Shown one piece after another: positions 27,224 through 35,742 of a stretch of DNA of 50,506 nucleotides. The notes under the pieces were generated by a model that was not told the DNA's origin, ran no database searches, and saw nothing but the letters and a program-made list of their open reading frames with translations. The stretch covers positions 1 to 50,506 of the forward strand of contig CAYMBJ010000026.1 of the NCBI GenBank assembly GCA_964388665.1, read 5' to 3'. Positions within the stretch are counted from its first letter, which is position 1; every line of letters begins with the position of its first letter. This DNA comes from CALCCV01 sp964388665 (GTDB taxonomy: Bacteria; Bdellovibrionota; Bdellovibrionia; Bdellovibrionales; Bdellovibrionaceae). Made by a program: the position numbers and the translations under genes.

Positions 27224-28018
27224 TTATTCAGATGAAACCTCCCTGAGGTCTGCCTGTCGCGTCTCCCAAGATTTTGCTTCGCATATTTCCCATAGTTTCG
27301 CGTATCGCAAAAACAAGGAGTAGGCAGCACCGATGGCAATGATAAAGCCGGGGAGACCATCGCGGAATCCTTGCTTCAGGACGTAGCACTCAAAAAATTT
27401 TCCAAAGGGGCGGTAGAGCAGTTTCAAAAACGAAAACACTTCCCCTTTGTTGTGCAGCTGCTTGGCCCCTAGGGTCGAGTATTTGTCATTGGTGAGAACC
27501 TGGTGTGACAGATCTTTGAACACAAGATGGAGCAAAGGATGTTGCATTTGCCGATACTGTTTGCTGATCACCTTTTCATGCAACGGAGCCTCGTTCCAAT
27601 TGCTAAAATCGCGGTGAAACAACCGATACTGTAGGTCAGGGTACCATCCGCCATGCAGAATCCAACGTCCTAAGTGAAAGGATTTTCGAGGCAGGCCATA
27701 GGTGGTCGTTGGATCTAATGTTGAAAATGCGGATTCAAGCTCTGATGCGAGCTCTGGGCTCACAACTTCATCCGCATCAACAAACAAAACCCAGGCAAAG
27801 CGGGCCTCTTGGGTCGCCAATTTTTTTTGCAGTCCAAAACCCTGCCAATCCCACTCAATAACGCGAGCACCCATTTGGCGAGCCAGGCGGGCAGTGGCAT
27901 CGCTGGAGTGGCTATCCACTACAATTGTTTCCTCACAAAACGCGAGGGAATTTAGGCATCGCGAAATATTGTTTTCTTCATTTAGAGTGATGACAATTGC
28001 ACTGATTGGTAAACGCAT
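27224..28018 (-). CDS. Family 2 glycosyltransferase (WaaE/KdtX-like)
   Basis: 264 residues. ISAIVITLNEENNISRCLNSL is the standard GT2 opening, the metal-binding DAD is at residues 81-83 (FVDADEV), and YGLPRKSFHLGRWILHGGWYPD..YRLF is typical of the lipopolysaccharide-core WaaE/KdtX branch. It would add a sugar (heptose or glucose in characterised relatives) to the core of a lipopolysaccharide or similar glycan at the inner membrane. It ends 20 bases before the FecR-like gene starts on the same strand, a possible two-gene unit. Confidence 0.9.
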   Translation of the reverse strand: MRLPISAIVITLNEENNISRCLNSLAFCEETIVVDSHSSDATARLARQMGARVIEWDWQGFGLQKKLATQEARFAWVLFVDADEVVSPELASELESAFSTLDPTTTYGLPRKSFHLGRWILHGGWYPDLQYRLFHRDFSNWNEAPLHEKVISKQYRQMQHPLLHLVFKDLSHQVLTNDKYSTLGAKQLHNKGEVFSFLKLLYRPFGKFFECYVLKQGFRDGLPGFIIAIGAAYSLFLRYAKLWEICEAKSWETRQADLREVSSE

Positions 28019-28104
28019 TTATATTTTTAGAATCGCCGTCAAAGACGGAGTTGTCAAATATGGCTAAAATATAATGCCGAAAATTACCCAAAAGGGGGTT
28101 GATC

Positions 28105-28728
28105 ATGAGAATTTTGTTGATGGCTGTATTGCTGAGTATCTCTGTTCGGGCGCTGGGAACTCTCTCCATCGGAGAATCTGGAGATGTTATTGCCCCTGGG
28201 ACCTATCAACTGGGGCTTGAACCTACGTTCTCTGCCAATCCAGGTGATGGTTTTAATGTTGGATTGTTTGGCGACTTTGGAATCAATGACTCTTTGAGCA
28301 CACGGGTTGGTTTTGGTAGCGGCGGACTGGATTTTTTTACTTCGGCTTCGCTCAAATGGGTTCCTTTTCCTGATCTGGACACTCAGCCCGCGATCGGTGG
28401 CAAAGCCAGTTTGATCTACATGAATGATAAGGACTTTTCACTCACCATCTTGCGCGTGGCGCCACTTATTAGCAAACGCTACACGATTGAGCCGGGAACC
28501 ATTCTTCCGTACGTCGCGTTGCCAGTGCTTTTGAATGTCGCTAAAGACAAAACCTATGTGGGGACAAGTTTGGCCGCGGGCACCGAATTTATTCACCGAG
28601 AATTGGATGACTTTAAATTCTTTGCGGAGGTGTCAGTAGATCTGCACGATGGCATGGGTTACTTTTCTTTGGGCGGAATCATGGGATTTGATGATCAATT
28701 TCGACCAAGGCAGAGAAGTCAGTATTAA
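28105..28728 (+). CDS. Small predicted outer-membrane beta-barrel protein
   Basis: 207 residues from the ATG at 28105 (GGGGG six bases upstream). A short signal peptide (MRILLMAVLLSISVRALG) is followed by Gly- and aromatic-rich alternating strands (FNVGLFGDFGINDSLSTRVGFGSG, FFAEVSVDLHDGMGYFSLGGIMGF). No family was recognised. The pattern resembles small OmpW/OprF-type barrels, but this is only a topology inference. It sits 44 bases before mreB, with no obvious terminator, so co-transcription is possible. Confidence 0.65.
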   Translation: MRILLMAVLLSISVRALGTLSIGESGDVIAPGTYQLGLEPTFSANPGDGFNVGLFGDFGINDSLSTRVGFGSGGLDFFTSASLKWVPFPDLDTQPAIGGKASLIYMNDKDFSLTILRVAPLISKRYTIEPGTILPYVALPVLLNVAKDKTYVGTSLAAGTEFIHRELDDFKFFAEVSVDLHDGMGYFSLGGIMGFDDQFRPRQRSQY

Positions 28729-28772
28729 AATTTAGAGTTAGCTTCAGCGCGGCCAAAAAGAAGGTAGGAACT

Positions 28773-29810
28773 GTGTTTTCGTGGTTAAAAAAGGATGATT
28801 CGGCGGCAGATCTCTATATCGATTTGGGAACTGCCAACACCCTGATCAGCGCCAGAGGGGTGGGTGTTGTGGTCAATGAACCATCGATTGTGGCCTATAC
28901 GGAGATGACGCCAGGGCGGCGAAAGGCCGTGGCTGTAGGGCGTGAAGCATTGATAAAGTTGCAAAACGCTCCAGGAAATATTCGTTCTATCAAGCCTGTT
29001 CGGGATGGCGTGATTGCTGATTTCGAACTGACGGAGGTGATGCTCCGATTTTTTTTAAATTATCCAAGTGTTAAAGGTCAGTTTAATAAGCCGCGCATGG
29101 TGGTGTCATTGCCCTACGGCGTGACAGAGGTAGAAAAGAAAGCCGTGATTGAAACCTGCACAAAGGCGGGGGCTCGCAAAGTGTATTTGATCGATGAACC
29201 AATGGCGGCTGCCATAGGCGCGGGAGTGCCCATTCGCTCGCCAAAGGGACATATGATCATAGACATCGGTGGTGGCACTACAGAGATAGCGGTGATTGCT
29301 CTTGCCGATATTGTCTTTTGTGAAACCATTCGTGTCGGTGGCCACAAGATAGATGAATCGATCATACAGTATTTAAAACAGTATAAGAAAATTATCATTT
29401 CAGAGACGACCGCTGAGGAGATTAAAATCTCTATTGGCACAGCCGTTCCCAAAAAGGGTGTACGAACTGCCATGGTCAGCGGGCGCAGTGCAGATACAGG
29501 TTTGCACACGGAAATGGAAATCACCAGCGAAGAGGTCGGCCAGGCCATGAATGACCGCATCCAGGATATCATCCTGGGAATTCATCGAGCGCTTGAGCAA
29601 ACTCCGCCGGAGCTGGTTTCTGACATAATCGATAATGGTGTCGTGTTAGCTGGTGGTGGTGCCTTGATTCGCGACTTGGATCTGAGGATTCGCAATGAGA
29701 TTCGCCTTGATGTTCGTGTCGCAGACAATCCTTTGATAGCCATTGCCAAGGGCGGTGAGGCCGTTCTCAATGATCCCGCACTGCTGGATAAAGTTCAATT
29801 GGCACTTTGA
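28773..29810 (+). CDS. mreB: Rod-shape-determining actin homologue MreB
   Basis: 345 residues, full length. Actin-fold landmarks: DLYIDLGTANTLI (phosphate 1), the P.GV...E..A....A.AGA segment with DEPMAAAIGAG, MIIDIGGGTTEIAVI (phosphate 2), and VLAGGGALIRDLD (adenosine). It polymerises under the inner membrane and positions the wall-synthesis machinery. GTG start with AAGGTAGGA upstream. mreC and mreD, the usual partners, are not downstream; metG follows instead. Bdellovibrio relatives are known to have two MreB paralogues, so this could be either a main or a second copy. Confidence 0.95.
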   Translation: MFSWLKKDDSAADLYIDLGTANTLISARGVGVVVNEPSIVAYTEMTPGRRKAVAVGREALIKLQNAPGNIRSIKPVRDGVIADFELTEVMLRFFLNYPSVKGQFNKPRMVVSLPYGVTEVEKKAVIETCTKAGARKVYLIDEPMAAAIGAGVPIRSPKGHMIIDIGGGTTEIAVIALADIVFCETIRVGGHKIDESIIQYLKQYKKIIISETTAEEIKISIGTAVPKKGVRTAMVSGRSADTGLHTEMEITSEEVGQAMNDRIQDIILGIHRALEQTPPELVSDIIDNGVVLAGGGALIRDLDLRIRNEIRLDVRVADNPLIAIAKGGEAVLNDPALLDKVQLAL

Positions 29811-29925
29811 AGTGTCTCATGCCCTCATGGCGCGGGAGGCTCGCGAAAAAATTTTCCATATATATCAAAATACGCTATAGAGTGAAGGCTCGGCAATTTT
29901 TTTATTTTAACAGGAGAACTTGGTC

Positions 29926-31962
29926 TTGAAAACTGCAAGCACAACTGAGGCTCATCGGAAGATTTTAGTGACCGTTGGCTTACCATACGCCAATGGCCCA
30001 CTGCATTTGGGACATATTTTTGAAAGCACCCAAGCTGATATTTGGGCTCGCACTTTAAAGATGCAAGGCCATGAGGTTCATTATGTCTGTGGCGATGACA
30101 CCCATGGGACACCGATTTTGCTCAAAGCCAAAGAGCGCAATCAAGATCCTGAGGCGCTGATAGGTGAGGTCTGGAAAGACCACAAGGCCGACTATGATGC
30201 TTTTGGTATTGATTTCTCGATCTACAGCTCGACCCATTCTCCAGAAAATAAAGCTCTCTGTGAAGAGTTTTACGGCAAGATGAAAGCAAAGAACACGCTT
30301 TCACGAAAGAGCATTGATCAACTCTATTGCGAGCATGATAAAATGTTTTTGCCAGACCGCTTTGTTAAAGGCACTTGCCCCAATTGCGGCTCTGAAAATC
30401 AAAATGGTGACAGTTGTGATGTGTGCGCCGCTGCCTATAGCCCGGCCGATTTAAAGAAGCCTCATTGCGCCTTTTGCGGCAGTTCACCCATTGTTAAGTC
30501 CAGTGAACATATCTTTTTTGAGCTCAATCCGTACAAAGAGTTTTTGTCGCAATGGCTGAAGGGTCATACGGCACCGGAGACCTCAAAAAAAATGCATGAA
30601 TGGTTTGGTGAAGACTTGCGCGCTTGGGATATCAGTCGCGATGATCCTTATTTTGGCATTCCCATTCCTGGCGAAGAGAAGAAGTTCTTTTATGTATGGG
30701 TGGACGCGCCAATGGGCTACGTTTCGGCGACAAAAATCTTGGCCGAGCAAAAGGGACTTTCCTTTGACAAGATTTGGCGCAGTGACTCTGAATATGAAGT
30801 CCATCACTTTATCGGCAAGGACATTGTTTATTTTCACACTCTGTTTTGGCCAGCCCTTCTAAAGACTGCAGATTTTCGTTTGCCATCGGCTGTGCATGTT
30901 CATGGTTTCATTTCTGTAAATGGCGAGAAAATGTCCAAATCTAAAGGCAATTTCATTATGGCTAAAACAATATCTAAAAATATTGATCCCGAGTATTTGC
31001 GATTTTACTTTGCGACCAAGATGAACAGCAGCAGCGATGATATGGACTTTGCTACAACGGATCTCGTCAACAGAGTGAATTCTGACTGGGTGGGCAAAAT
31101 CACCAACTTGGCCTCACGTGGGGCGCAGATGCTACTCAAACAATTTGACGGAAACCTAACGACTTTTGATGAAACCGGCAAAAAACTCTTCAATGAGTCT
31201 CAGGCAAAGTTGCGTCAAGTGCCGCAGCTATTTGTTTCGTTTGATTACTCTAAAGCAATGAATGTGATTCGCGAAGTTGCTGATTCTGCCAATCGTTATT
31301 TTGACGAAATGGCGCCTTGGAAGATGGTCAAAGAGGATCCGCAAAAAACTCAGGCTGTATTGACCACAACTCTCAACATTTATAGACTTCTCGCCATTGC
31401 TCTCAAGCCCGTGGTTCCCAAGTATTCGGCCAGAGCCGAAAAGCTATTGCTTGAGCGTGACTGGACTTGGAAAAGTTTAGAAACTTCGATCGAAAATGTC
31501 ACTTTGGAATGTTTTGTGGCACTCATCACCAGAGTTGAAGAAGCCGCGGTCAAATCCATTTTGGCAGACACGCTGGCATCTCAAGCGGCGCCAGTGGCAG
31601 AAAAGATCCAGAGCAAAGGCGCTGACGACCTTCCCTCAGAAATCGAGATGGACGATTTTATGAAAGTTGACTTGCGAGTGGCACTGGTGCTCGAAGCTGA
31701 AGCTGTTGAGAAGGCCGATAAATTGTTACGATTAAAAGTTCAAGTGGGCGAGGAGACTCGCCAAATATTTGCTGGAATTAAAAAGTGGTATGCGCCGGCA
31801 GACCTCATAGGCAAAAAGGTACTGGTTGTTTTCAACTTAAAGCCGCGCAAAATGAAATTTGGCATGAGCGAAGGCATGGTGCTGGCGGCAGAGGGCGACG
31901 ATGGCGGACTCTCGGTGCTGGTGCCAGAGCGGGAAGCTGCCGTTGGGTCACGGGTCAAGTGA
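29926..31962 (+). CDS. metG: Methionyl-tRNA synthetase
   Basis: 678 residues. HLGH (the HIGH motif) is at residues 27-30 and KMSKS at 335-339. Between them a four-Cys knuckle pair (CPNCGSENQNGDSCDVC and C.FCG) marks the zinc-bearing MetG1-type enzyme. The C-terminal ~110 residues are the Trbp111-like tRNA-binding domain (FMKVDLRVALVLEAE ... GMVLAAEG). TTG at 29926 is chosen because AGGAG lies nine bases upstream; the TTG two codons earlier is too close to it. Followed after 15 bases by the SpoU-type gene. Confidence 0.97.
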   Translation: MKTASTTEAHRKILVTVGLPYANGPLHLGHIFESTQADIWARTLKMQGHEVHYVCGDDTHGTPILLKAKERNQDPEALIGEVWKDHKADYDAFGIDFSIYSSTHSPENKALCEEFYGKMKAKNTLSRKSIDQLYCEHDKMFLPDRFVKGTCPNCGSENQNGDSCDVCAAAYSPADLKKPHCAFCGSSPIVKSSEHIFFELNPYKEFLSQWLKGHTAPETSKKMHEWFGEDLRAWDISRDDPYFGIPIPGEEKKFFYVWVDAPMGYVSATKILAEQKGLSFDKIWRSDSEYEVHHFIGKDIVYFHTLFWPALLKTADFRLPSAVHVHGFISVNGEKMSKSKGNFIMAKTISKNIDPEYLRFYFATKMNSSSDDMDFATTDLVNRVNSDWVGKITNLASRGAQMLLKQFDGNLTTFDETGKKLFNESQAKLRQVPQLFVSFDYSKAMNVIREVADSANRYFDEMAPWKMVKEDPQKTQAVLTTTLNIYRLLAIALKPVVPKYSARAEKLLLERDWTWKSLETSIENVTLECFVALITRVEEAAVKSILADTLASQAAPVAEKIQSKGADDLPSEIEMDDFMKVDLRVALVLEAEAVEKADKLLRLKVQVGEETRQIFAGIKKWYAPADLIGKKVLVVFNLKPRKMKFGMSEGMVLAAEGDDGGLSVLVPEREAAVGSRVK

Positions 31963-31977
31963 TCGAGAGGTCTAAAC

Positions 31978-32880
31978 TTGAATCGAAATTGCCATAGTCC
32001 GAGCTTTGCGCTCAATGCACTCAAGGAATGTCACAAATTGCTGCTGCCGATGGAGCTCGCGTCTTCGCAAAAAGAGACGCGCCTGGATGTTTCACAGCAG
32101 ATATCAGCGCAGATAACACATCAGTTTTCACAGCAGTTAACAGATCAGTTAACAGATCAGCAGCGCGAAGACATTCGCCGGGTATTTTTTGACTGTCTTG
32201 CGAAGTTGAAATCTGTCGAGATCAAAGAGCAGCGCAATCACAAGAGTCTCTCTGAGTTTTTAAAGCGCCTGCCATCTTGGCTTCAGGGTGAATTTGATCA
32301 TCAGCACTTTGGCATGGTGATGCGAGGGCTTGAGCGCGTGATCGAAAAGTCGCTTCGCGATGATGAGTTTCTAATCACCGAAAAGGACGAGGTGGCGCCC
32401 ACCATTAGCGTCTCCATTCCACTTTGTATTTGTCTCGAAAATTTGCAATCGACATTCAACGTGGGTTCTATATTGCGCACGGCTGAGTTCCTCGGCATTT
32501 GCGAAGTTTGGTTTTGTGGTTACACGCCTCGACCCGATCACGAGCTTGTGCAAAAGACCGCAATGGGCGCCGAAAAATGGCTGAAATGGAAGTCAGTAAG
32601 CGCTTCAGAGATTCGTGAGTGGCAGAATGAATTTCATTATGTGGCGCTTGAGACAAGCCTCCAGAGCCTTGAGCACACGCAGCCCTACACTCAGATCAAG
32701 CCTTGCGTTTTGTTTGTTGGCAATGAGCGCTACGGTGTGAGCAAGGCTCTTTTAGAGCTTGCACATGAGGTGAGGCAGATTCAGGGAGGCGGACATAAAA
32801 ACTCTTTGAACGTTGGCGTGGCGGCAGGAATTGTCGCGTCTGAGTGGAAGAGGCAGTGGTGCAATCAAGTTGGCAAATAA
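31978..32880 (+). CDS. SpoU/TrmH-family RNA 2'-O-methyltransferase
   Basis: 300 residues. The C-terminal ~160 residues form the SPOUT domain with its three motifs: ENLQSTFNVGSILRTAEFLG (motif 1), CVLFVGNERYGVS (motif 2) and SLNVGVAAGIVASEW (motif 3). It uses S-adenosylmethionine to methylate a ribose in tRNA or rRNA; the target is not evident. The N-terminal ~140 residues are helical and Gln-rich (ISAQITHQFSQQLTDQLTDQQ), with no recognised domain. TTG start preceded by GAGAGG. The end overlaps trmO by 37 bases. Confidence 0.9.
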   Translation: MNRNCHSPSFALNALKECHKLLLPMELASSQKETRLDVSQQISAQITHQFSQQLTDQLTDQQREDIRRVFFDCLAKLKSVEIKEQRNHKSLSEFLKRLPSWLQGEFDHQHFGMVMRGLERVIEKSLRDDEFLITEKDEVAPTISVSIPLCICLENLQSTFNVGSILRTAEFLGICEVWFCGYTPRPDHELVQKTAMGAEKWLKWKSVSASEIREWQNEFHYVALETSLQSLEHTQPYTQIKPCVLFVGNERYGVSKALLELAHEVRQIQGGGHKNSLNVGVAAGIVASEWKRQWCNQVGK

Positions 32881-33584
32881 AACCCATAGGCGTTTATCGC
32901 GGGCAGATCAGTGAAAAGAAGCTGCTTTCGCGACAGAGTGGGCTGTCCATGCATAGCGGCTATATCCGTTTGGAGAATTGGATCAATCCTGAACAAAGCT
33001 TAAAGGAGATTCAAGGCTTTTCGCATCTGTGGATTATTTTTGGATTTCATGAGAGTCAAAACTGGAAGTCCATGACTCGACCGCCAAAGTTTCCTGAAAA
33101 AAAGGTCGGAGTTTTTGCCAGTCGCTCGCCCTATCGTCCCAATCATCTTGGGTTGTCGTTGGTCAAACTGGTCAAGGTCTCAGCGAACAAACTTTGGCTT
33201 GAACAAGTGGACCTATTGGACAAAACACCAATATTTGACATTAAGCCCTATCTGCCTGAGTTTGAGTCCATTGCTAATGCAAAGCAGGGATGGGCACAGC
33301 AGGCGTGTGAAGGTTATAAAATTTCATGGGGTAGCGATGCACTGAGTAGACTTGCGCTTTTGCCAGAGAAATTGCAGCGAGATTTGCAGGATTTTGTGAA
33401 TATCCAATTGTGCGAATCGCCATTTCCCTCTCCTAGCAAACGAATTCGCGCTGAGTCTGACCCAGACATTTTTGTTTTGGCATTTCGCCGCTGGCGCATT
33501 CAATATCAAATTGCGGTCAGAGAATTGCAGATATTAAAAATTTTTGAAGGCGATCAACGACTTAGGTCAAGCAAATCGGATTGA
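32844..33584 (+). CDS. trmO: TrmO/TsaA-type tRNA (N6-threonylcarbamoyladenosine) methyltransferase
   Basis: Methylates t6A37 in certain threonine tRNAs using S-adenosylmethionine. 246 residues or slightly fewer. Landmarks of the UPF0066 fold: IKPIGVYRG at the N-terminus, GFSHLWIIFGFH, GVFASRSPYRPNHLGLSLVKL, and LDKTPIFDIKPYLP. The C-terminal domain (DPDIFVLAFRRWRIQYQI) is that of the full-length E. coli protein. The start lies inside the upstream methyltransferase gene: GTG at 32844, or GTG at 32856/32859, each with AGAGG nearby. Two RNA methyltransferase genes overlapping suggest coupled expression. Confidence 0.92.
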   Translation: MEEAVVQSSWQIKPIGVYRGQISEKKLLSRQSGLSMHSGYIRLENWINPEQSLKEIQGFSHLWIIFGFHESQNWKSMTRPPKFPEKKVGVFASRSPYRPNHLGLSLVKLVKVSANKLWLEQVDLLDKTPIFDIKPYLPEFESIANAKQGWAQQACEGYKISWGSDALSRLALLPEKLQRDLQDFVNIQLCESPFPSPSKRIRAESDPDIFVLAFRRWRIQYQIAVRELQILKIFEGDQRLRSSKSD

Positions 33585-33616
33585 CTTCGATACGAGGGCA
33601 AGATCCAATTTAGTGA

Positions 33617-34774
33617 ATGAATTCTTTCGTCATCGTGTTGACTATTTTTTTATACTGCCTTTGTTACGGAGTTTCCAGTCAGGCCTACCCGGATTTCATT
33701 GGTTTTGGTTATAAATCGTGTATGACATGCCATTACAATGGCGCCGGTGGCGGGGCTCTCAATGACTACGGACGTGCTCTCTTTGCTGCGGAGATTTCGT
33801 CGCGAGCGTTCTTTCCAGCGTCGGTAACAGATGAGCGATTGGGCGAAACTGCAGGGTTTATTCCTGGCAAAGAATTGGGAAGGTTTCGGCCCGGTTTGAA
33901 AGTGCGAAATCTCTATTTGAAGCGGCAGGGTGCTGATGCGCGAAGCATTCTAATGCAGGCGGACGCCTCGCTAGCGATCCACTTGGACAAGGATCAAGAA
34001 AATGTTTTGATGCTCACCTACGGCTATGTCCCCGTCCCTGTTGGCAAACAAGGAAAACCGGGAGAAGATGAAGTGCCAAAATGGATTTCCCGCGAGCACT
34101 ATCTGCGTTGGAAGTTGAGCGAGAGCTGGTGGATTTTTGGTGGCATGATGGATAAGGTTTTTGGTCTAAGGCAGATCGATCATACCCTTTTCAGCCGCCA
34201 AGGTCTGGGTCTGGCGCAAAACGATCAAACCCATGGAATTGTCCTTCAGCAAATCAAAGAAAATAGTGAACTCTATGTGCATCTGTTTGCTGGCAATCAG
34301 TTTCAAGAGGCGCCACTGCGACAACAGGGGCTCAGTTTGATGTATGAATTTGACACGAGCGATGACGCTCGTTTCGGCGTGAGTGCGCTGTATTCAAAAA
34401 ATCAATTTGTCAATTGGACTCGTCTTGCCTTGCACTCAAAATACGGCTTGGGCAAGGGAGCAGCCTTAAGCGCGGAAGCGGGTCTTAAAGAGGACAAGCC
34501 AACCGAACTCGAAAAGTCGCACGAAATGTACACCTATGTGCAGTCCGTTTTACCTATGGCTCGCGGATACTTTTTCTTTTCAAATCTGCAATTTGTATTT
34601 CGCAATGCCATTTCCAACTTTCCTGATGATACCCAATTGAGTTTTGGCGCGCTCATGTTTCCTGCGCCACGAACTGAGTTTCGTCTCACCGCAATTCAAA
34701 ATCGGCCTTGGCAAGCTGAGGGAGTAGAGGAGGACAGATGGCAATATCAAGCTCAGTTTCACCTAGCTTGGTAA
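33617..34774 (+). CDS. Envelope barrel-like protein with a single heme c motif
   Basis: 385 residues. A signal peptide (FVIVLTIFLYCLCYGVSSQA) is followed at once by CMTCH at residues 35-39, a covalent heme c attachment motif, in a short module ending NDYGRALFAAEI. The remaining ~300 residues show outer-membrane-type alternating strands (ENVLMLTYGYVPVPV, YLRWKLSESWWIFGGMM, FGVSALYSKNQFV) and end in QYQAQFHLAW with a terminal aromatic, as in barrels inserted by BamA. So a heme near the periplasmic face joined to a barrel is suggested. No known cytochrome family was recognised. The 3' end overlaps the next barrel gene by 37 bases. Confidence 0.7.
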   Translation: MNSFVIVLTIFLYCLCYGVSSQAYPDFIGFGYKSCMTCHYNGAGGGALNDYGRALFAAEISSRAFFPASVTDERLGETAGFIPGKELGRFRPGLKVRNLYLKRQGADARSILMQADASLAIHLDKDQENVLMLTYGYVPVPVGKQGKPGEDEVPKWISREHYLRWKLSESWWIFGGMMDKVFGLRQIDHTLFSRQGLGLAQNDQTHGIVLQQIKENSELYVHLFAGNQFQEAPLRQQGLSLMYEFDTSDDARFGVSALYSKNQFVNWTRLALHSKYGLGKGAALSAEAGLKEDKPTELEKSHEMYTYVQSVLPMARGYFFFSNLQFVFRNAISNFPDDTQLSFGALMFPAPRTEFRLTAIQNRPWQAEGVEEDRWQYQAQFHLAW

Positions 34775-35421
34775 AAAGATGTTCGCATCTCCCTTTGTTC
34801 ATACGGGTGGTGATGGCGACTCTGGTACTGCTAGTATGGCAAACTCTCGCCGTGGCCAAGACCGCCGCGCCGACAAAGCAAAGAGCACGGGCGGCAAATG
34901 GCTCAAGTCATGGTTTTCTTGCCGTTAAAGTGGGAGTGTGGAGTTGGCTTGAAACTTATAAAGTCTCTGACGGTACCGCCACTCGTGATCACAACGCCTC
35001 CCTCATGGGAACCAGTTTTAGCCTCCAGTATCAACGCTTGTTAGCTAGATCTGCATGGGCGGGAGAAGTGAGTCTGATTTCAGGTCGCGCCAACGGTGCG
35101 CCACAGGATTCAAGTGTGTTTCCTGCCAACAATAGCGATCGCGTTCCTTGGAGCGCCATTGTCTTTACGCCCACCTACTTTGCACGTCTTTCCCCGCGCG
35201 TAAAATTGGGTTTGGGAGCGCCGTTGATTTTACGAAACCTAAAGTGGACGACGGATGACGAGTCTTTAAACCTGGAAGCCTCACCGAGTTTTGCATACAG
35301 CTTTATGGTCCAAAACGAAATCATCTTGGGAAGTTCATGGATGCTGCAGCAGTCTTTGGGCGTTCATGGTGTCTCTAAAAAAATCATGTACAATCTGGCT
35401 CTCGGCTACATCATTCCTTAG
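34738..35421 (+). CDS. Predicted outer-membrane protein, translationally coupled to the heme-barrel gene
   Basis: 227 residues. The N-terminal signal segment (FIRVVMATLVLLVWQTLAVA) comes after a 20-residue lead. Barrel-like strands follow (HGFLAVKVGVWSWLETYKV, YFARLSPRVKLGLGAPLILR, SFMVQNEIILGSSWML). The start ATG lies inside the preceding gene with GAGGAGG six bases before it, so overlap appears genuine. No family was recognised. Adjacency suggests it works with the heme-containing barrel protein. Confidence 0.65.
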   Translation: MAISSSVSPSLVKRCSHLPLFIRVVMATLVLLVWQTLAVAKTAAPTKQRARAANGSSHGFLAVKVGVWSWLETYKVSDGTATRDHNASLMGTSFSLQYQRLLARSAWAGEVSLISGRANGAPQDSSVFPANNSDRVPWSAIVFTPTYFARLSPRVKLGLGAPLILRNLKWTTDDESLNLEASPSFAYSFMVQNEIILGSSWMLQQSLGVHGVSKKIMYNLALGYIIP

Positions 35422-35742
35422 AGCTCATCTCAAAAATACCTTCAGCTGCAAAAATCCAATCTGCCAAACTACTTCGATGTTCCTTTTCTGCCTAGGCTAA
35501 CAAGGCTTTCGCGTCGCGCCTCGAACTTTGTATAACAGTTAGACATGTGAATGCCTAGTATTGCCATTCTTGCTCGTCCCTCCTGTGGCGAGGGTTGAGT
35601 GGCCATCCATTTGTTTTTGCTGCGAAAGTTGTGGTCCGGGATTTGCTGCCTTCTTAGGTAAGCGGGTGCATGAACTGAACACTGGCTTTGCTGAAAAAGC
35701 GCAAAGTACTGCTGAAGTTATAAGTTAAATATGGAGTCGATA
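35422..35742. other. Intergenic region before the 1507-residue protein gene
   Basis: About 320 bases with no convincing gene. Short inverted repeats are present (CCCTC...GAGGG near 35578-35595, and GCCTAGGC near 35490), but no clear sigma-70 promoter or terminator was recognised. Confidence 0.6.
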
